From the NCBI GenBank assembly GCA_964398985.1, contig CAYNOS010000027.1, forward strand, positions 1 to 31,329: a DNA stretch of 31,329 nucleotides. The letters are read 5' to 3'. This document shows positions 23,138 to 30,347 of this stretch, in pieces. Under the pieces are notes generated by a model that saw nothing but the letters and a program-made list of their open reading frames with translations, had not been told where the DNA came from and searched no databases. This DNA is from CAYMRL01 sp964398985 (GTDB lineage Bacteria; Deinococcota; Deinococci; Deinococcales; Trueperaceae). How positions within the stretch are numbered: the first letter of the stretch is position 1; each line of letters starts with the position of its first letter. The position numbers were made by a program, and so were the translations under genes.

Positions 23138-25267
23138 CTACTGGCCGGCCAGGCGTTCGCGGGCCGCCGTGATCAGTTCCTGCGTCGTCTCGCGGAGGCC
23201 GGGTTCGAGGCGCTCGGCTTCCTGCAGCGGGCCGATCGCCTGTTCGTAGAACTGCATCCCGAAGTAGACGATCCCGATGTTGAGGTGGACCCGCGAGTTC
23301 TCCGGGTTGGCCGCGAGGGCCTGCCGCAGATAGTCGAGGGCGAGATCGAAGCGACCGACCTCGAACTGCGCGAACCCGAGATTGTTGAGGACGATGTCGC
23401 TTCCTGGCAGTTGCTCCAAGGCGGTCTCGTACGCGCCGATGGCGGCGCGCGGGTTGCCGCCAAGCTGATGGGCGTAGCCGAGGTAGAAGGCGTTGAGACC
23501 GTTGGCCTGCAGTTCGAACGACCGTCGGAAGGCGTCGACGGCAGCCTGGGCATCGTTGACGTCGAGGGCGTAGAGCCCCTGCTGGAAAGCGGCTCCGGAC
23601 TCCTCGGAGAACGCGACCTCGTGCGTGCCGGTCAGTTCCTGCTGCTGTGCGATGAGCGCAAGCGCGCGTTCGGCGCCGGCATGGCCGGGCTGCAAGGCGA
23701 GCGCCCGCTCCAGCGACTGCACGGCTTCGTCGTTGCGGCCCATGCGGGCCAAGGAGGCGCCGTACATCGTCTGGAGGTCGGGGTCGTCGGGGGTGGCGGC
23801 GACCAGCGGTCCCAGCAGCTCGAGAGCCGCCGCCGCGCGGCCGGCAGCCAGGTAGAGCTCTGCGAGACCGCGCTCCGCATCGCTGCCGGTGCCGCGCTGC
23901 GCCTGGTAGACCTCGCGCGCCGTCACGATGTCGCCCTGCCTGGCCAAGGCGACGGCCAAGAGACCGCCGACCTGCAGGCTGCCGGGGTTCTCCTGGTAGA
24001 GCGACTCGAGCGCGGTGACAGCGCTGCTCAGCTCACCGCTCTTGATCTGAAGGTCGGCCGCGGCCACCGCCAGCTCCAGGCTCTCCGGGTAGCGTTCCCT
24101 GCCGTCTTGAACCAGGTCCCGTGCCCCGGTCAGCTGCGATGCCGGGAGGCTGCGGGCCAGCGCGTAGAGGGCGGGGGAGGCGGCCAACGGGTCGCTGACC
24201 GACTGGCGCAGGTAGGCCAACGCCCCGACGTCGTCGCCGACCTCCAGGAGGGTGTTGACGACGTTGGCGCGCAAGACCACCGAGTCCGGCAGGTACTGCT
24301 CGGCCCGCCTGAGCTGCTGGACAGCGCGGGTGGCGTCGGGCTGAATGCTCGCCAGTCGCACTTGCGCGTCGACGAACCGTGGGTAGGCGGCCACCGCGGC
24401 CTGCAGGTCAGCCACCGCTTCCGAGGCGTTGGCGGCCAGCGAAGCGCGGCCGGCCAAGGCGACGGCGTGCGAAGGGTTGATGCCCAGAGCGGCACTGAAG
24501 GCGGCACTGGCTGCCGCGTCGCGGTCGGCGGAGGCGAGCAGGACGCCCGCGGTTGCCTGGACGTCGGCGTCGTTCGGCGCCAGCTGGGCGGCGGCCTCTG
24601 CGGCGTCCGCGGCGGCGCTGAGGTTGCCGTTGACGGCCCTGATGCGCCCGAGTTCGACCATCACCCAGGCCGACTGCGGATCCAACTGCGAGGCCGCATC
24701 GAGATCCGAGACCGAGGCGCCCGGCAGACCGGAGGCTGCCAGGCCGACCGAGAACAGGCTCGGCAGTGACGGCGTCTGCGCTGCCGCGGCGGCCACGGCC
24801 TCGAGCGCGGACGCTGACAGTCCCGGTGAGATCGCACGCGCCACCGCGTCGGCAGCAGCAGCCACCAAGCTGGCCGGCGAGTTGCCGGAGACCTCGAAGG
24901 CTTGGGTGCCGCCTCCGATCTCGACGTTGATCTGCGCCCTCACGCCCCCGCCGCCGGCCACGACTTGGCCGGTGACAAGCGCGCTGGCGTCGAACAGGCG
25001 CCCGGCCAACTCGAACGGATCGCGGTCAGCCGCGGCCGCCTTGTTGGCAACCAAGGCCGAATCGCCGACGGGCGGCGCGTAGACGCCCGGAAGCTGGTTG
25101 AGGGACCGCTGCAACGCTGCCGGCAGGCCGAGCTGGTACGCGCGGACGTTGGCGTCGGTGTCGAAGGGGAAGATCACAACGCGGGTGACCTGGGCGAACG
25201 CCCCCTGGGCGAGGGCGAGCAGAAGGGCGCCGAACAGCGCCGTCATGATCTTGTTGCGTAGCGGCAT
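23138..25267 (-). CDS. Exported TPR-repeat protein with TolB/CsgG-like N-terminal domain
   Basis: A 709-residue exported protein. Signal peptide at residues 1-25 (IMTALFGALLLALAQGAFA, cleavage before QVTR), then a roughly 130-residue domain starting VVIFPFDTDANVRAYQLGLPA with a later ALVTGQV strand, reminiscent of the CsgG/FlgO/TolB-N fold. From about residue 190 to the end there are many tetratricopeptide repeats; the clearest are the last ones (LNNLGFAQFEVGRFDLALDYL, ENSRVHLNIGIVYFGMQFYEQAI). TPR arrays act as protein scaffolds, here in the periplasm or on the outer membrane. ATG 25267 was chosen for the signal peptide and the -10 box 6 nt upstream. It is the first gene of the his/envelope unit. 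No catalytic motif is seen. Confidence 0.85.
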   Translation of the reverse strand: MPLRNKIMTALFGALLLALAQGAFAQVTRVVIFPFDTDANVRAYQLGLPAALQRSLNQLPGVYAPPVGDSALVANKAAAADRDPFELAGRLFDASALVTGQVVAGGGGVRAQINVEIGGGTQAFEVSGNSPASLVAAAADAVARAISPGLSASALEAVAAAAAQTPSLPSLFSVGLAASGLPGASVSDLDAASQLDPQSAWVMVELGRIRAVNGNLSAAADAAEAAAQLAPNDADVQATAGVLLASADRDAAASAAFSAALGINPSHAVALAGRASLAANASEAVADLQAAVAAYPRFVDAQVRLASIQPDATRAVQQLRRAEQYLPDSVVLRANVVNTLLEVGDDVGALAYLRQSVSDPLAASPALYALARSLPASQLTGARDLVQDGRERYPESLELAVAAADLQIKSGELSSAVTALESLYQENPGSLQVGGLLAVALARQGDIVTAREVYQAQRGTGSDAERGLAELYLAAGRAAAALELLGPLVAATPDDPDLQTMYGASLARMGRNDEAVQSLERALALQPGHAGAERALALIAQQQELTGTHEVAFSEESGAAFQQGLYALDVNDAQAAVDAFRRSFELQANGLNAFYLGYAHQLGGNPRAAIGAYETALEQLPGSDIVLNNLGFAQFEVGRFDLALDYLRQALAANPENSRVHLNIGIVYFGMQFYEQAIGPLQEAERLEPGLRETTQELITAARERLAGQ

Positions 25268-25273
25268 CAGCGG

Positions 25274-25279
25274 AGTATA
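25274..25279 (-). promoter_or_regulatory. -10 box of a probable leaderless promoter for the TPR-his unit
   Basis: Minus-strand TATACT (5 of 6 to TATAAT) ends exactly 6 nt before the ATG at 25267. Usual initiation 7 nt after the box would fall on the A of the ATG. No ribosome site exists upstream. This spacing matches the TANNNT leaderless signature described for Deinococcus. Confidence 0.6.
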
Positions 25280-25294
25280 CCTGCGTTTCCTGAG

Positions 25295-25307
25295 AACCCT
25301 GAGGGTT
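25295..25307. promoter_or_regulatory. Palindrome AACCCTgAGGGTT at the -35 position
   Basis: Two 6-bp arms flank one central base, ending 15 bp upstream of the TATACT box. The place where a -35 hexamer should be (25297-25302) falls inside the palindrome and does not resemble TTGACA. It could be an activator or repressor site. It could also be a weak hairpin after the cdd stop, but no T-run follows. Confidence 0.4.
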
Positions 25308-25326
25308 TGGGCCGTCCAGGAGCGGC

Positions 25327-25752
25327 TCAAGGCTCCGCTTGACCGGCGCCGAGTTGCTCGGGCCCGAAGGCTCCCGGCAGCAGCTCCCGAACGCTGGTCG
25401 ACACTTCCTCGCCCACATGGTTGACCAACACCACGGTGGCCTCGGGTGCGAACTCGAACAGCACCTGACGGCACGCCCCGCACGGGGCGGTGGGCTCGGA
25501 CGCCTCGGTGTAGACGACGATCTCTGCGAAGGTGCGCTCACCGGCGGTGATCAGTGCCTGGATCGCCGACTGCTCGGCGCAGCGGGTCAGGCCGAAGCTG
25601 GCGTTCTCGACGTTGGAGCCGGCGTAGATCGCGCCGTTCGGCGCACGCAGAGCGGCTCCCACCTTGAAGCCCGAGTAAGGGGCGTAGGCGTTGGCGTACG
25701 CGCGTCGAGCTGCCGACATCAGATCGGCTGGCGCTCCCGCACGGACCGTCAC
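25327..25752 (-). CDS. cdd: Cytidine deaminase
   Basis: Deaminates cytidine and deoxycytidine in pyrimidine salvage. The 141-residue protein has the small tetrameric architecture: NAYAPYSGFKVGAAL at 21-35, zinc and proton-shuttle motif CAE with Cys58 and Glu60, and PCGAC with zinc ligands Cys91 and Cys94. GTG 25752 overlaps the dgkA stop (GTGA) and gives a normal N-terminal helix; ATG at the 12th codon would be too short. Last gene of the floA-cdd block. In many bacteria era follows here, but it does not in this genome. Confidence 0.93.
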   Translation of the reverse strand: MTVRAGAPADLMSAARRAYANAYAPYSGFKVGAALRAPNGAIYAGSNVENASFGLTRCAEQSAIQALITAGERTFAEIVVYTEASEPTAPCGACRQVLFEFAPEATVVLVNHVGEEVSTSVRELLPGAFGPEQLGAGQAEP

Positions 25753-26126
25753 GCGCCGGCCGCCAGCGAGAGGAGTCCGACGCGCGCCAGCAGTGGCGGC
25801 CCCAGCACCGCCAGGCCGACGACCAGGGACGCCGCCGAGGCCACCAGCACCGCCGAAGCCGCCAGATCCTTGGCGGCGGCCGCGAGCTCGTGGTGGGCCG
25901 GCGAGGCGAGGTCGACGAGCGCCTCGATCGCGCTGTTGATGAGCTCGAGCGAGACCACCAGACCGGCGGCCAGGGCGATGGGGGCGATCGGAGCCTGCAG
26001 CCACCAGGCCAGCAGCAGGGCGGCCACGCCGATGACGACCTCGACGCGCAGGTTCGCTTGGTCGCGCCACGCACGGCTGAAGCCGCGGCCAGCGAAAACG
26101 AACGAGCGCAGCACGCGCGCGCTCAT
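25749..26126 (-). CDS. dgkA: Diacylglycerol/undecaprenol kinase (DgkA family)
   Basis: A 125-residue integral membrane kinase of the DgkA family, which phosphorylates diacylglycerol in proteobacteria and undecaprenol in Gram-positive bacteria. N-terminal amphipathic region (RSFVFAGRGFSRAWRDQANLRVE) precedes three membrane helices (about 29-44, 48-66, 88-110). The active-site signature ELINSAIEALVDL is at 61-73 (Glu61, Asn64, Glu68, Asp72), followed by KDLAASAVLV. ATG start in an ATGA overlap with the ybeY stop. Which lipid is used cannot be read from sequence; the gene order resembles Firmicutes, where the enzyme is an undecaprenol kinase. Confidence 0.92.
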   Translation of the reverse strand: MSARVLRSFVFAGRGFSRAWRDQANLRVEVVIGVAALLLAWWLQAPIAPIALAAGLVVSLELINSAIEALVDLASPAHHELAAAAKDLAASAVLVASAASLVVGLAVLGPPLLARVGLLSLAAGA

Positions 26127-26584
26127 CGCGCTCCACCCGCTACCAGGTCGGCCTCGAAGAGGCCGGCTGCGCGCTCCTGAGCCGCGGTGAACGGCCTCCA
26201 GGCTGCCTGCGAGGTGTGGTCCTTGCCGGTCAGGTGGATGAGCCCGTGCGCGGCTAGCGCGGCCACCTCGGACCCGAGCTTGCGGCCCGCAGCCCGCGCC
26301 TGACGCTTCGCGGTGTCGAGGCTGACGAAGACGTCGCCAAGGTGCGTGACCTCCGGGTAGCCGACGTCGGAGGGTTCGAAGGTCGGGTAGGACAGCACGT
26401 CGGTGGGGCCGTCCACGCCCCTGTCGCGCAGGTTGCGTTCGGCGATCGCGCCGTCGGAGACCAGCACCACCGTCATCTCACGACCCGTCAGTCCCTGCTC
26501 TCGCATCAGGATCTCCAGCGTCCGGGAGAGGCGCCGCCGCTGCCGGAAGCGACCCACCTCGTCAAGTACTTCTGCTCTTGCCAC
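26123..26584 (-). CDS. ybeY: Endoribonuclease YbeY (16S rRNA maturation)
   Basis: A 153-residue metalloprotein of the YbeY family, involved in 16S rRNA 3'-end maturation and ribosome quality control. Seen: NLRDRGVDGPTDVLSYP at 51-67 and the zinc triad HGLIHLTGKDH with His113, His117 and His123. The family consensus has Tyr where Lys121 stands. GTG 26584 starts 23 nt inside the end of the upstream pgpH gene and has GAGGAG just before it. Confidence 0.93.
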   Translation of the reverse strand: MARAEVLDEVGRFRQRRRLSRTLEILMREQGLTGREMTVVLVSDGAIAERNLRDRGVDGPTDVLSYPTFEPSDVGYPEVTHLGDVFVSLDTAKRQARAAGRKLGSEVAALAAHGLIHLTGKDHTSQAAWRPFTAAQERAAGLFEADLVAGGAR

Positions 26585-28550
26585 CGTGCTCCTCGCCGGC
26601 CACGACCGCCACGGCCCGGATGCCCTCGCTGCCGCGCCGCAGGCGTTTGATCTCGTCGGCGCTGGGATAATCGACGCGGCGGTGAAGCGCTGCCGTCAGC
26701 AGGCGCTCGAACGTCACCGCGATGACCTCGAGGTCGCGGAAGTTGAGCGGGCTGTCCGCCAACTGTCCGTCCTGTTGACGCTGATCGATCAGCCTGTCGA
26801 TGAGCGCCCTGAGGCTCGAGGGGCTCGGATCGCGCAACGTTCGCGATGCCGACTCGACGGCGTCGGCCAACATCAGGACCGCGGTCTCCTTGCTGCGCGG
26901 CTTGGGACCCGGGTAGCGGAAGCTCAGCTCCTCGACCTGCCCTTCGTCGAGCGCTCGCTTGTAGAAGTAGCTCATCATCGTGGTGCCGTGGTGTTCGGCG
27001 ATGAACGCCTCCACCTCGCGCGGCAGGCGGTACTCCTTCGCCAACTCGATGCCGTCGCGCACGTGGCTGACCACGATCAGGTAGGACAGGTGGGGGCTGA
27101 GACGGTCGTGCGGGTTGTCGCCGGTGAACTGGTTCTCGACGAAGAAGTGCGGCCGGCGCATCTTGCCGACGTCGTGGAACAGAGCCCCGACGCGCGCCAG
27201 CGCCGCGTTGCCGTCGATGTTCTTGACGGCCTGCTCGACGAGGTTGGAGACCGTCAGGCTGTGCTGGTAGGTGCCGGGCGCCTCGGAGACCAGACGCTGC
27301 AGGAGGGCGTTCGTCGGGCTGGAGATCTCGAGGAGGCGGTAGTCGGTCAGGAACGCGAATCCGCCTTCGGCCACCGGCAGCAGCCCGATCGCCAGCACGC
27401 CGGCCAGCACGCCCCCGGCGACCAGGAACGCGGCCCCGGCACCGGCGTCGGCCAGCGGCATGCCCCCGCCGACCAGTACGACCGCCATCAGGGTGGCGCC
27501 CGCCGCCATCCCGCCAAGCCCGCCGGCCAACAGCAACGTCAAACGCGACTGCAGCCTCAACGCCAGCTGCACCGCCACCACCGATCCGGCGGCGGCGGCC
27601 GCGATCGTCACCAGCGGCGCCGAAGGCACGAGCAGGCCGATGGCCAAGACCATCCAGCCGGCCCACATCAAGGCAGCCAGCTCGCCGAGGAGCACGGCCA
27701 GCAGCAACGGCACCAACAGCACGAATAGGAACTGCGGTGAGGCTCCTATCGCAACCCGCTGCACTGCCAGCACGGCCAGCGCCAGCGCAACGATGAAGGC
27801 GAGTTGCGTGAACGTGAGGGTCTTCAGCAGCCTGCCGCCGGCGATCATCAGCGGGGTGCTGAGGAGCAACGCCAACAGAGCGCACCCGACCACGATCCAG
27901 GCCGTCTGGGTCAGTGCTTCGCTGCGCGCGCTGTAAAGGCCGAGGCTGTCGAGGACCCTCAACACGTCGTCGCTCAGCGGCGCGCCCTCCTCGACGATCA
28001 CCTGACCGGCCTCGAGGGTCTGCATCACGGGGGAGACGGCGTCCGCCGCCGCATCGCGAGCGGCGCTGGTGAGGCGGTCGTCGGGGAGCGAAGTGGCGAT
28101 CAGCCGACGCTCGAGAGCGAAGCGGACCTCGCGTCGCCGGTCGACCGGCGCCAAGCCGACGGCCTCCTCGATGAGGGCAGCCAGTTCGTTGGCAGCGACC
28201 CCGGCGGGATCCTGGTAGCGGCGCAGGACGGCGTCAGCGACCGCGTTCGGGAGGCCCGCCGAACCGACCGATGCCGCCACCAGCGACCTGAGTCCGGCGT
28301 CCGACGAGTAGACCGTCTCGATCTGCTGCCTGGCCGCCTGGCGTTGCCGTTCGGTTGCGATGTGATCGATGACCTGGGTGTCGACGTTGGCCACGAAGGT
28401 CTGAGGGCTCGGTTCGCCCAGCCTCAAGGGGGTGCGCTGCCGCGCCCCATAGACGCTGTAGAGCAGCGGCGTCAGCACCGCCACCGTCAGCAGCACCAGC
28501 CACCACGACCGGCGACCTGGTTGTAGCGGCAGGCTAGCCGTGCTGCTCAT
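26562..28550 (-). CDS. pgpH: 7TM-HD cyclic-di-AMP phosphodiesterase, PgpH family
   Basis: PgpH-type enzymes hydrolyse c-di-AMP to pApA and so influence wall and osmotic control. The 662-residue protein has an N-terminal helix (about 15-35), an extracytoplasmic 7TM-HD domain (about 40-215), seven membrane helices (about 215-395) and a cytoplasmic HD domain: YQHS with His431, FHDVGKMRRP with His460-Asp461, AEHHGTTMM, and LADAVESASR. ATG 28550 overlaps the phoH stop by 17 nt, and its own end overlaps ybeY. This phoH-pgpH-ybeY order is widely conserved. A diadenylate cyclase gene is not in the window. Confidence 0.93.
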   Translation of the reverse strand: MSSTASLPLQPGRRSWWLVLLTVAVLTPLLYSVYGARQRTPLRLGEPSPQTFVANVDTQVIDHIATERQRQAARQQIETVYSSDAGLRSLVAASVGSAGLPNAVADAVLRRYQDPAGVAANELAALIEEAVGLAPVDRRREVRFALERRLIATSLPDDRLTSAARDAAADAVSPVMQTLEAGQVIVEEGAPLSDDVLRVLDSLGLYSARSEALTQTAWIVVGCALLALLLSTPLMIAGGRLLKTLTFTQLAFIVALALAVLAVQRVAIGASPQFLFVLLVPLLLAVLLGELAALMWAGWMVLAIGLLVPSAPLVTIAAAAAGSVVAVQLALRLQSRLTLLLAGGLGGMAAGATLMAVVLVGGGMPLADAGAGAAFLVAGGVLAGVLAIGLLPVAEGGFAFLTDYRLLEISSPTNALLQRLVSEAPGTYQHSLTVSNLVEQAVKNIDGNAALARVGALFHDVGKMRRPHFFVENQFTGDNPHDRLSPHLSYLIVVSHVRDGIELAKEYRLPREVEAFIAEHHGTTMMSYFYKRALDEGQVEELSFRYPGPKPRSKETAVLMLADAVESASRTLRDPSPSSLRALIDRLIDQRQQDGQLADSPLNFRDLEVIAVTFERLLTAALHRRVDYPSADEIKRLRRGSEGIRAVAVVAGEEHGGKSRST

Positions 28551-29502
28551 AGGCGAGCACGATCGCGGCCACCAGGGGGTGGCGCACTACGTCAGCCTTG
28601 TTGAAGTAGACGAACGAGATGCCCTCGATGCCCTGCAGGATCCTCTCGACGGTCGCCAGGCCGCTCTTGACCGAGCCGGGCAGGTCGGTCTGTGAGGAGT
28701 CGCCGGTGACGACGACCTTGCTGTTGAAGCCCATGCGCGTGAGGAACATCTTCATCTGCTCGGGCGTCGTGTTCTGGGCCTCGTCGAGGATGATGAACGC
28801 GTCGTTGAGCGTGCGGCCGCGCATGAAAGCGAGCGGCGCCACCTCGATAGTGCCCTGCTCCAGCAGGCGCTCGACGCGCTCGGCCGGCAGCATGTCGTAG
28901 AGGGCGTCGTAGAGGGGGCGCAGGTACGGGTCGATCTTCGCCTGCAAATCGCCGGGCAGGAAGCCGAGACGCTCGCCGGCCTCGACCGCCGGGCGCGTGA
29001 GGATGATGCGCTTGACGCGGTTGGAGGTCAGGGCCTCGACGGCCATCGCGACGGCCAGGTAGGTCTTGCCGGTGCCGGCGGGACCGATGCCGAAGGTGAT
29101 GGGGCTACCGGCGATCGCGCGCACGTAGCGCCGCTGACCGTTGGTCTTGGGCCTGGCGCGGCCGGGCAGGCGCGGCTCGACGCCGCCCTCCTCCTCGGAC
29201 CCGGGCTCGGCGTGGGCTGCTGTCTCCGCCTCGCCCTCGCTGATCAGAGCCTCGAGGCCGCCGTACTCCAGCTCTGCCTTCGAGACCTCGGCGCCGCCAC
29301 GGATCGCGCTGAGCAGGCCCTCGAAGGTGCGGGCGGCCTCGGCGACCTCGGCCTCGTCGCCCGACAAGCGCACCTCGTCGCCGCGCGCCACCACCGTGGC
29401 GCGCAGCTTCCTGCGCAGCAGCTTGAGTTTCTCGTCGTTCTGACCGAAGAGCGAGAGCGCTTCGGCGGGATCGCGTAACTTCAGCGTCAGTGAGGTCGCT
29501 AT
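28534..29502 (-). CDS. phoH: PhoH-like ATPase, apparently initiated at ATA
   Basis: PhoH-like proteins are cytoplasmic P-loop ATPases linked to RNA metabolism. Walker A GPAGTGKT is at 140-147 and Walker B is IILDEAQNTTPEQ. The first usual start codon in frame is GTG 29394, but the frame upstream encodes the conserved family N-terminus (LTLKLRDPAEALSLFGQNDEKLKLL) and is open for 36 more codons. No ATG, GTG or TTG occurs there. A TAG at 29512-29514 closes the frame. A perfect AGGAGG (29508-29513) lies 5 nt before an ATA at 29500-29502, giving 322 residues, close to the family length of about 320. A start at CTG 29490 or a sequence error turning ATG into ATA remain possible. Confidence 0.88.
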   Translation of the reverse strand: MATSLTLKLRDPAEALSLFGQNDEKLKLLRRKLRATVVARGDEVRLSGDEAEVAEAARTFEGLLSAIRGGAEVSKAELEYGGLEALISEGEAETAAHAEPGSEEEGGVEPRLPGRARPKTNGQRRYVRAIAGSPITFGIGPAGTGKTYLAVAMAVEALTSNRVKRIILTRPAVEAGERLGFLPGDLQAKIDPYLRPLYDALYDMLPAERVERLLEQGTIEVAPLAFMRGRTLNDAFIILDEAQNTTPEQMKMFLTRMGFNSKVVVTGDSSQTDLPGSVKSGLATVERILQGIEGISFVYFNKADVVRHPLVAAIVLAYEQHG

Positions 29503-29507
29503 CTCTT

Positions 29508-29513
29508 CCTCCT
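29508..29513 (-). promoter_or_regulatory. Shine-Dalgarno AGGAGG deciding the phoH start
   Basis: A perfect anti-16S match on the minus strand that overlaps the in-frame TAG. It points to the ATA 5 nt downstream. The GTG at 29394 has no comparable site. Confidence 0.75.
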
Positions 29514-29546
29514 AGAGGTCCTTGCGGCTTGCTGCAGCGCCGTCGC

Positions 29547-30344
29547 TCAGCGCGCCGGCGCACCAGGGTGCTTGCGTCTGCGGTGCTTGAGGATCCACGG
29601 TTCGCTCAGCACCTCGTGCCAGATCAGGCCCCGCAGGATCGACTCCTTGTCGATCGTGAGGAGCGGACCCGCGCCGATTCTAGCGCCACTCTCTCCGGGG
29701 CGCAGTTGGCCTCGGGCGAACGGCTTCATCAGCTTCGGGTCGCGCTCGCTCACCGACGGTCTGACGCTGGGCCTGAGCGGCCCTAGTCTCTCGACCTTGA
29801 GTTCCTGCGAGACCCCTTCACGACCGAGGCTGGGCGGTGGAACCGGCCGAGGAGGGGACGGCCTCGCGGGGGAAGGAGTCGACTGCGCGCCGCCGCGGCT
29901 GGGGTCGTAGGTGCCGCCGCTGAGAGTGCGGCCGGGCGCGGACACCAACGTCGACTCGAACGGGTCGGCGCCGACCAGCGAGCCTCGGCTCGGCTGGCTG
30001 GTCTGCGCGGTGGCTGGGACGGTCGCAGAGGCGCGCGGCTGCCCGCCGGGCCGACGCGCTGCGTCCTCGCGCTCCTGAGCTTCGCGGACCCGGCGGCGGA
30101 TCTCCTCCATGGTGGCGAGCAGCGGGTCCCTGGAACCCGGTTGCGCCGGGGGCGGACCGGAGATCGTGGTGGGCTGCCGTGGCTGGGCAGAAGCCTGCGG
30201 GACGGCGGGCTGGTTGGCGCTGCGCGCGTCCTCCTGCCGCCGCTGCTGTTGCTGCTGCTTCCTCTTGTTGCCCTGCACGAGCGGCAGGACGACGAAGACG
30301 ATGAAGAAGAGCAGCCCGAGGATCGCCTCGAAGTCGAGGGACAT
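29547..30344 (-). CDS. Membrane-anchored Pro/Gln-rich protein, function unknown
   Basis: A 265-residue protein that I do not recognise. One N-terminal membrane helix (ILGLLFFIVFVVLPLVQ, residues 8-24) is followed by a basic poly-Gln stretch (KRKQQQQQRRQ), so the long remainder should be cytoplasmic. Residues 35-200 are Pro/Ser/Gln/Arg-rich and probably disordered, with a short charged helix (MEEIRRRVREAQEREDAARR) near 80-98. The C-terminal 30 residues (ILRGLIWHEVLSEPWILKHRRRK) look ordered and could be a conserved contact motif. ATG 30344 is 3 nt after the floA stop, so it is translated with floA; 44 nt separate it from phoH. A scaffold partner of FloA is possible but unproven. Confidence 0.75.
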   Translation of the reverse strand: MSLDFEAILGLLFFIVFVVLPLVQGNKRKQQQQQRRQEDARSANQPAVPQASAQPRQPTTISGPPPAQPGSRDPLLATMEEIRRRVREAQEREDAARRPGGQPRASATVPATAQTSQPSRGSLVGADPFESTLVSAPGRTLSGGTYDPSRGGAQSTPSPARPSPPRPVPPPSLGREGVSQELKVERLGPLRPSVRPSVSERDPKLMKPFARGQLRPGESGARIGAGPLLTIDKESILRGLIWHEVLSEPWILKHRRRKHPGAPAR

Positions 30345-30347
30345 GGC

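Noticed and set aside
25268..25483. Upstream extension of the TPR gene into cdd
   Set aside because: It would bury the signal peptide behind about 70 Arg/Ser-rich residues and cross the promoter.
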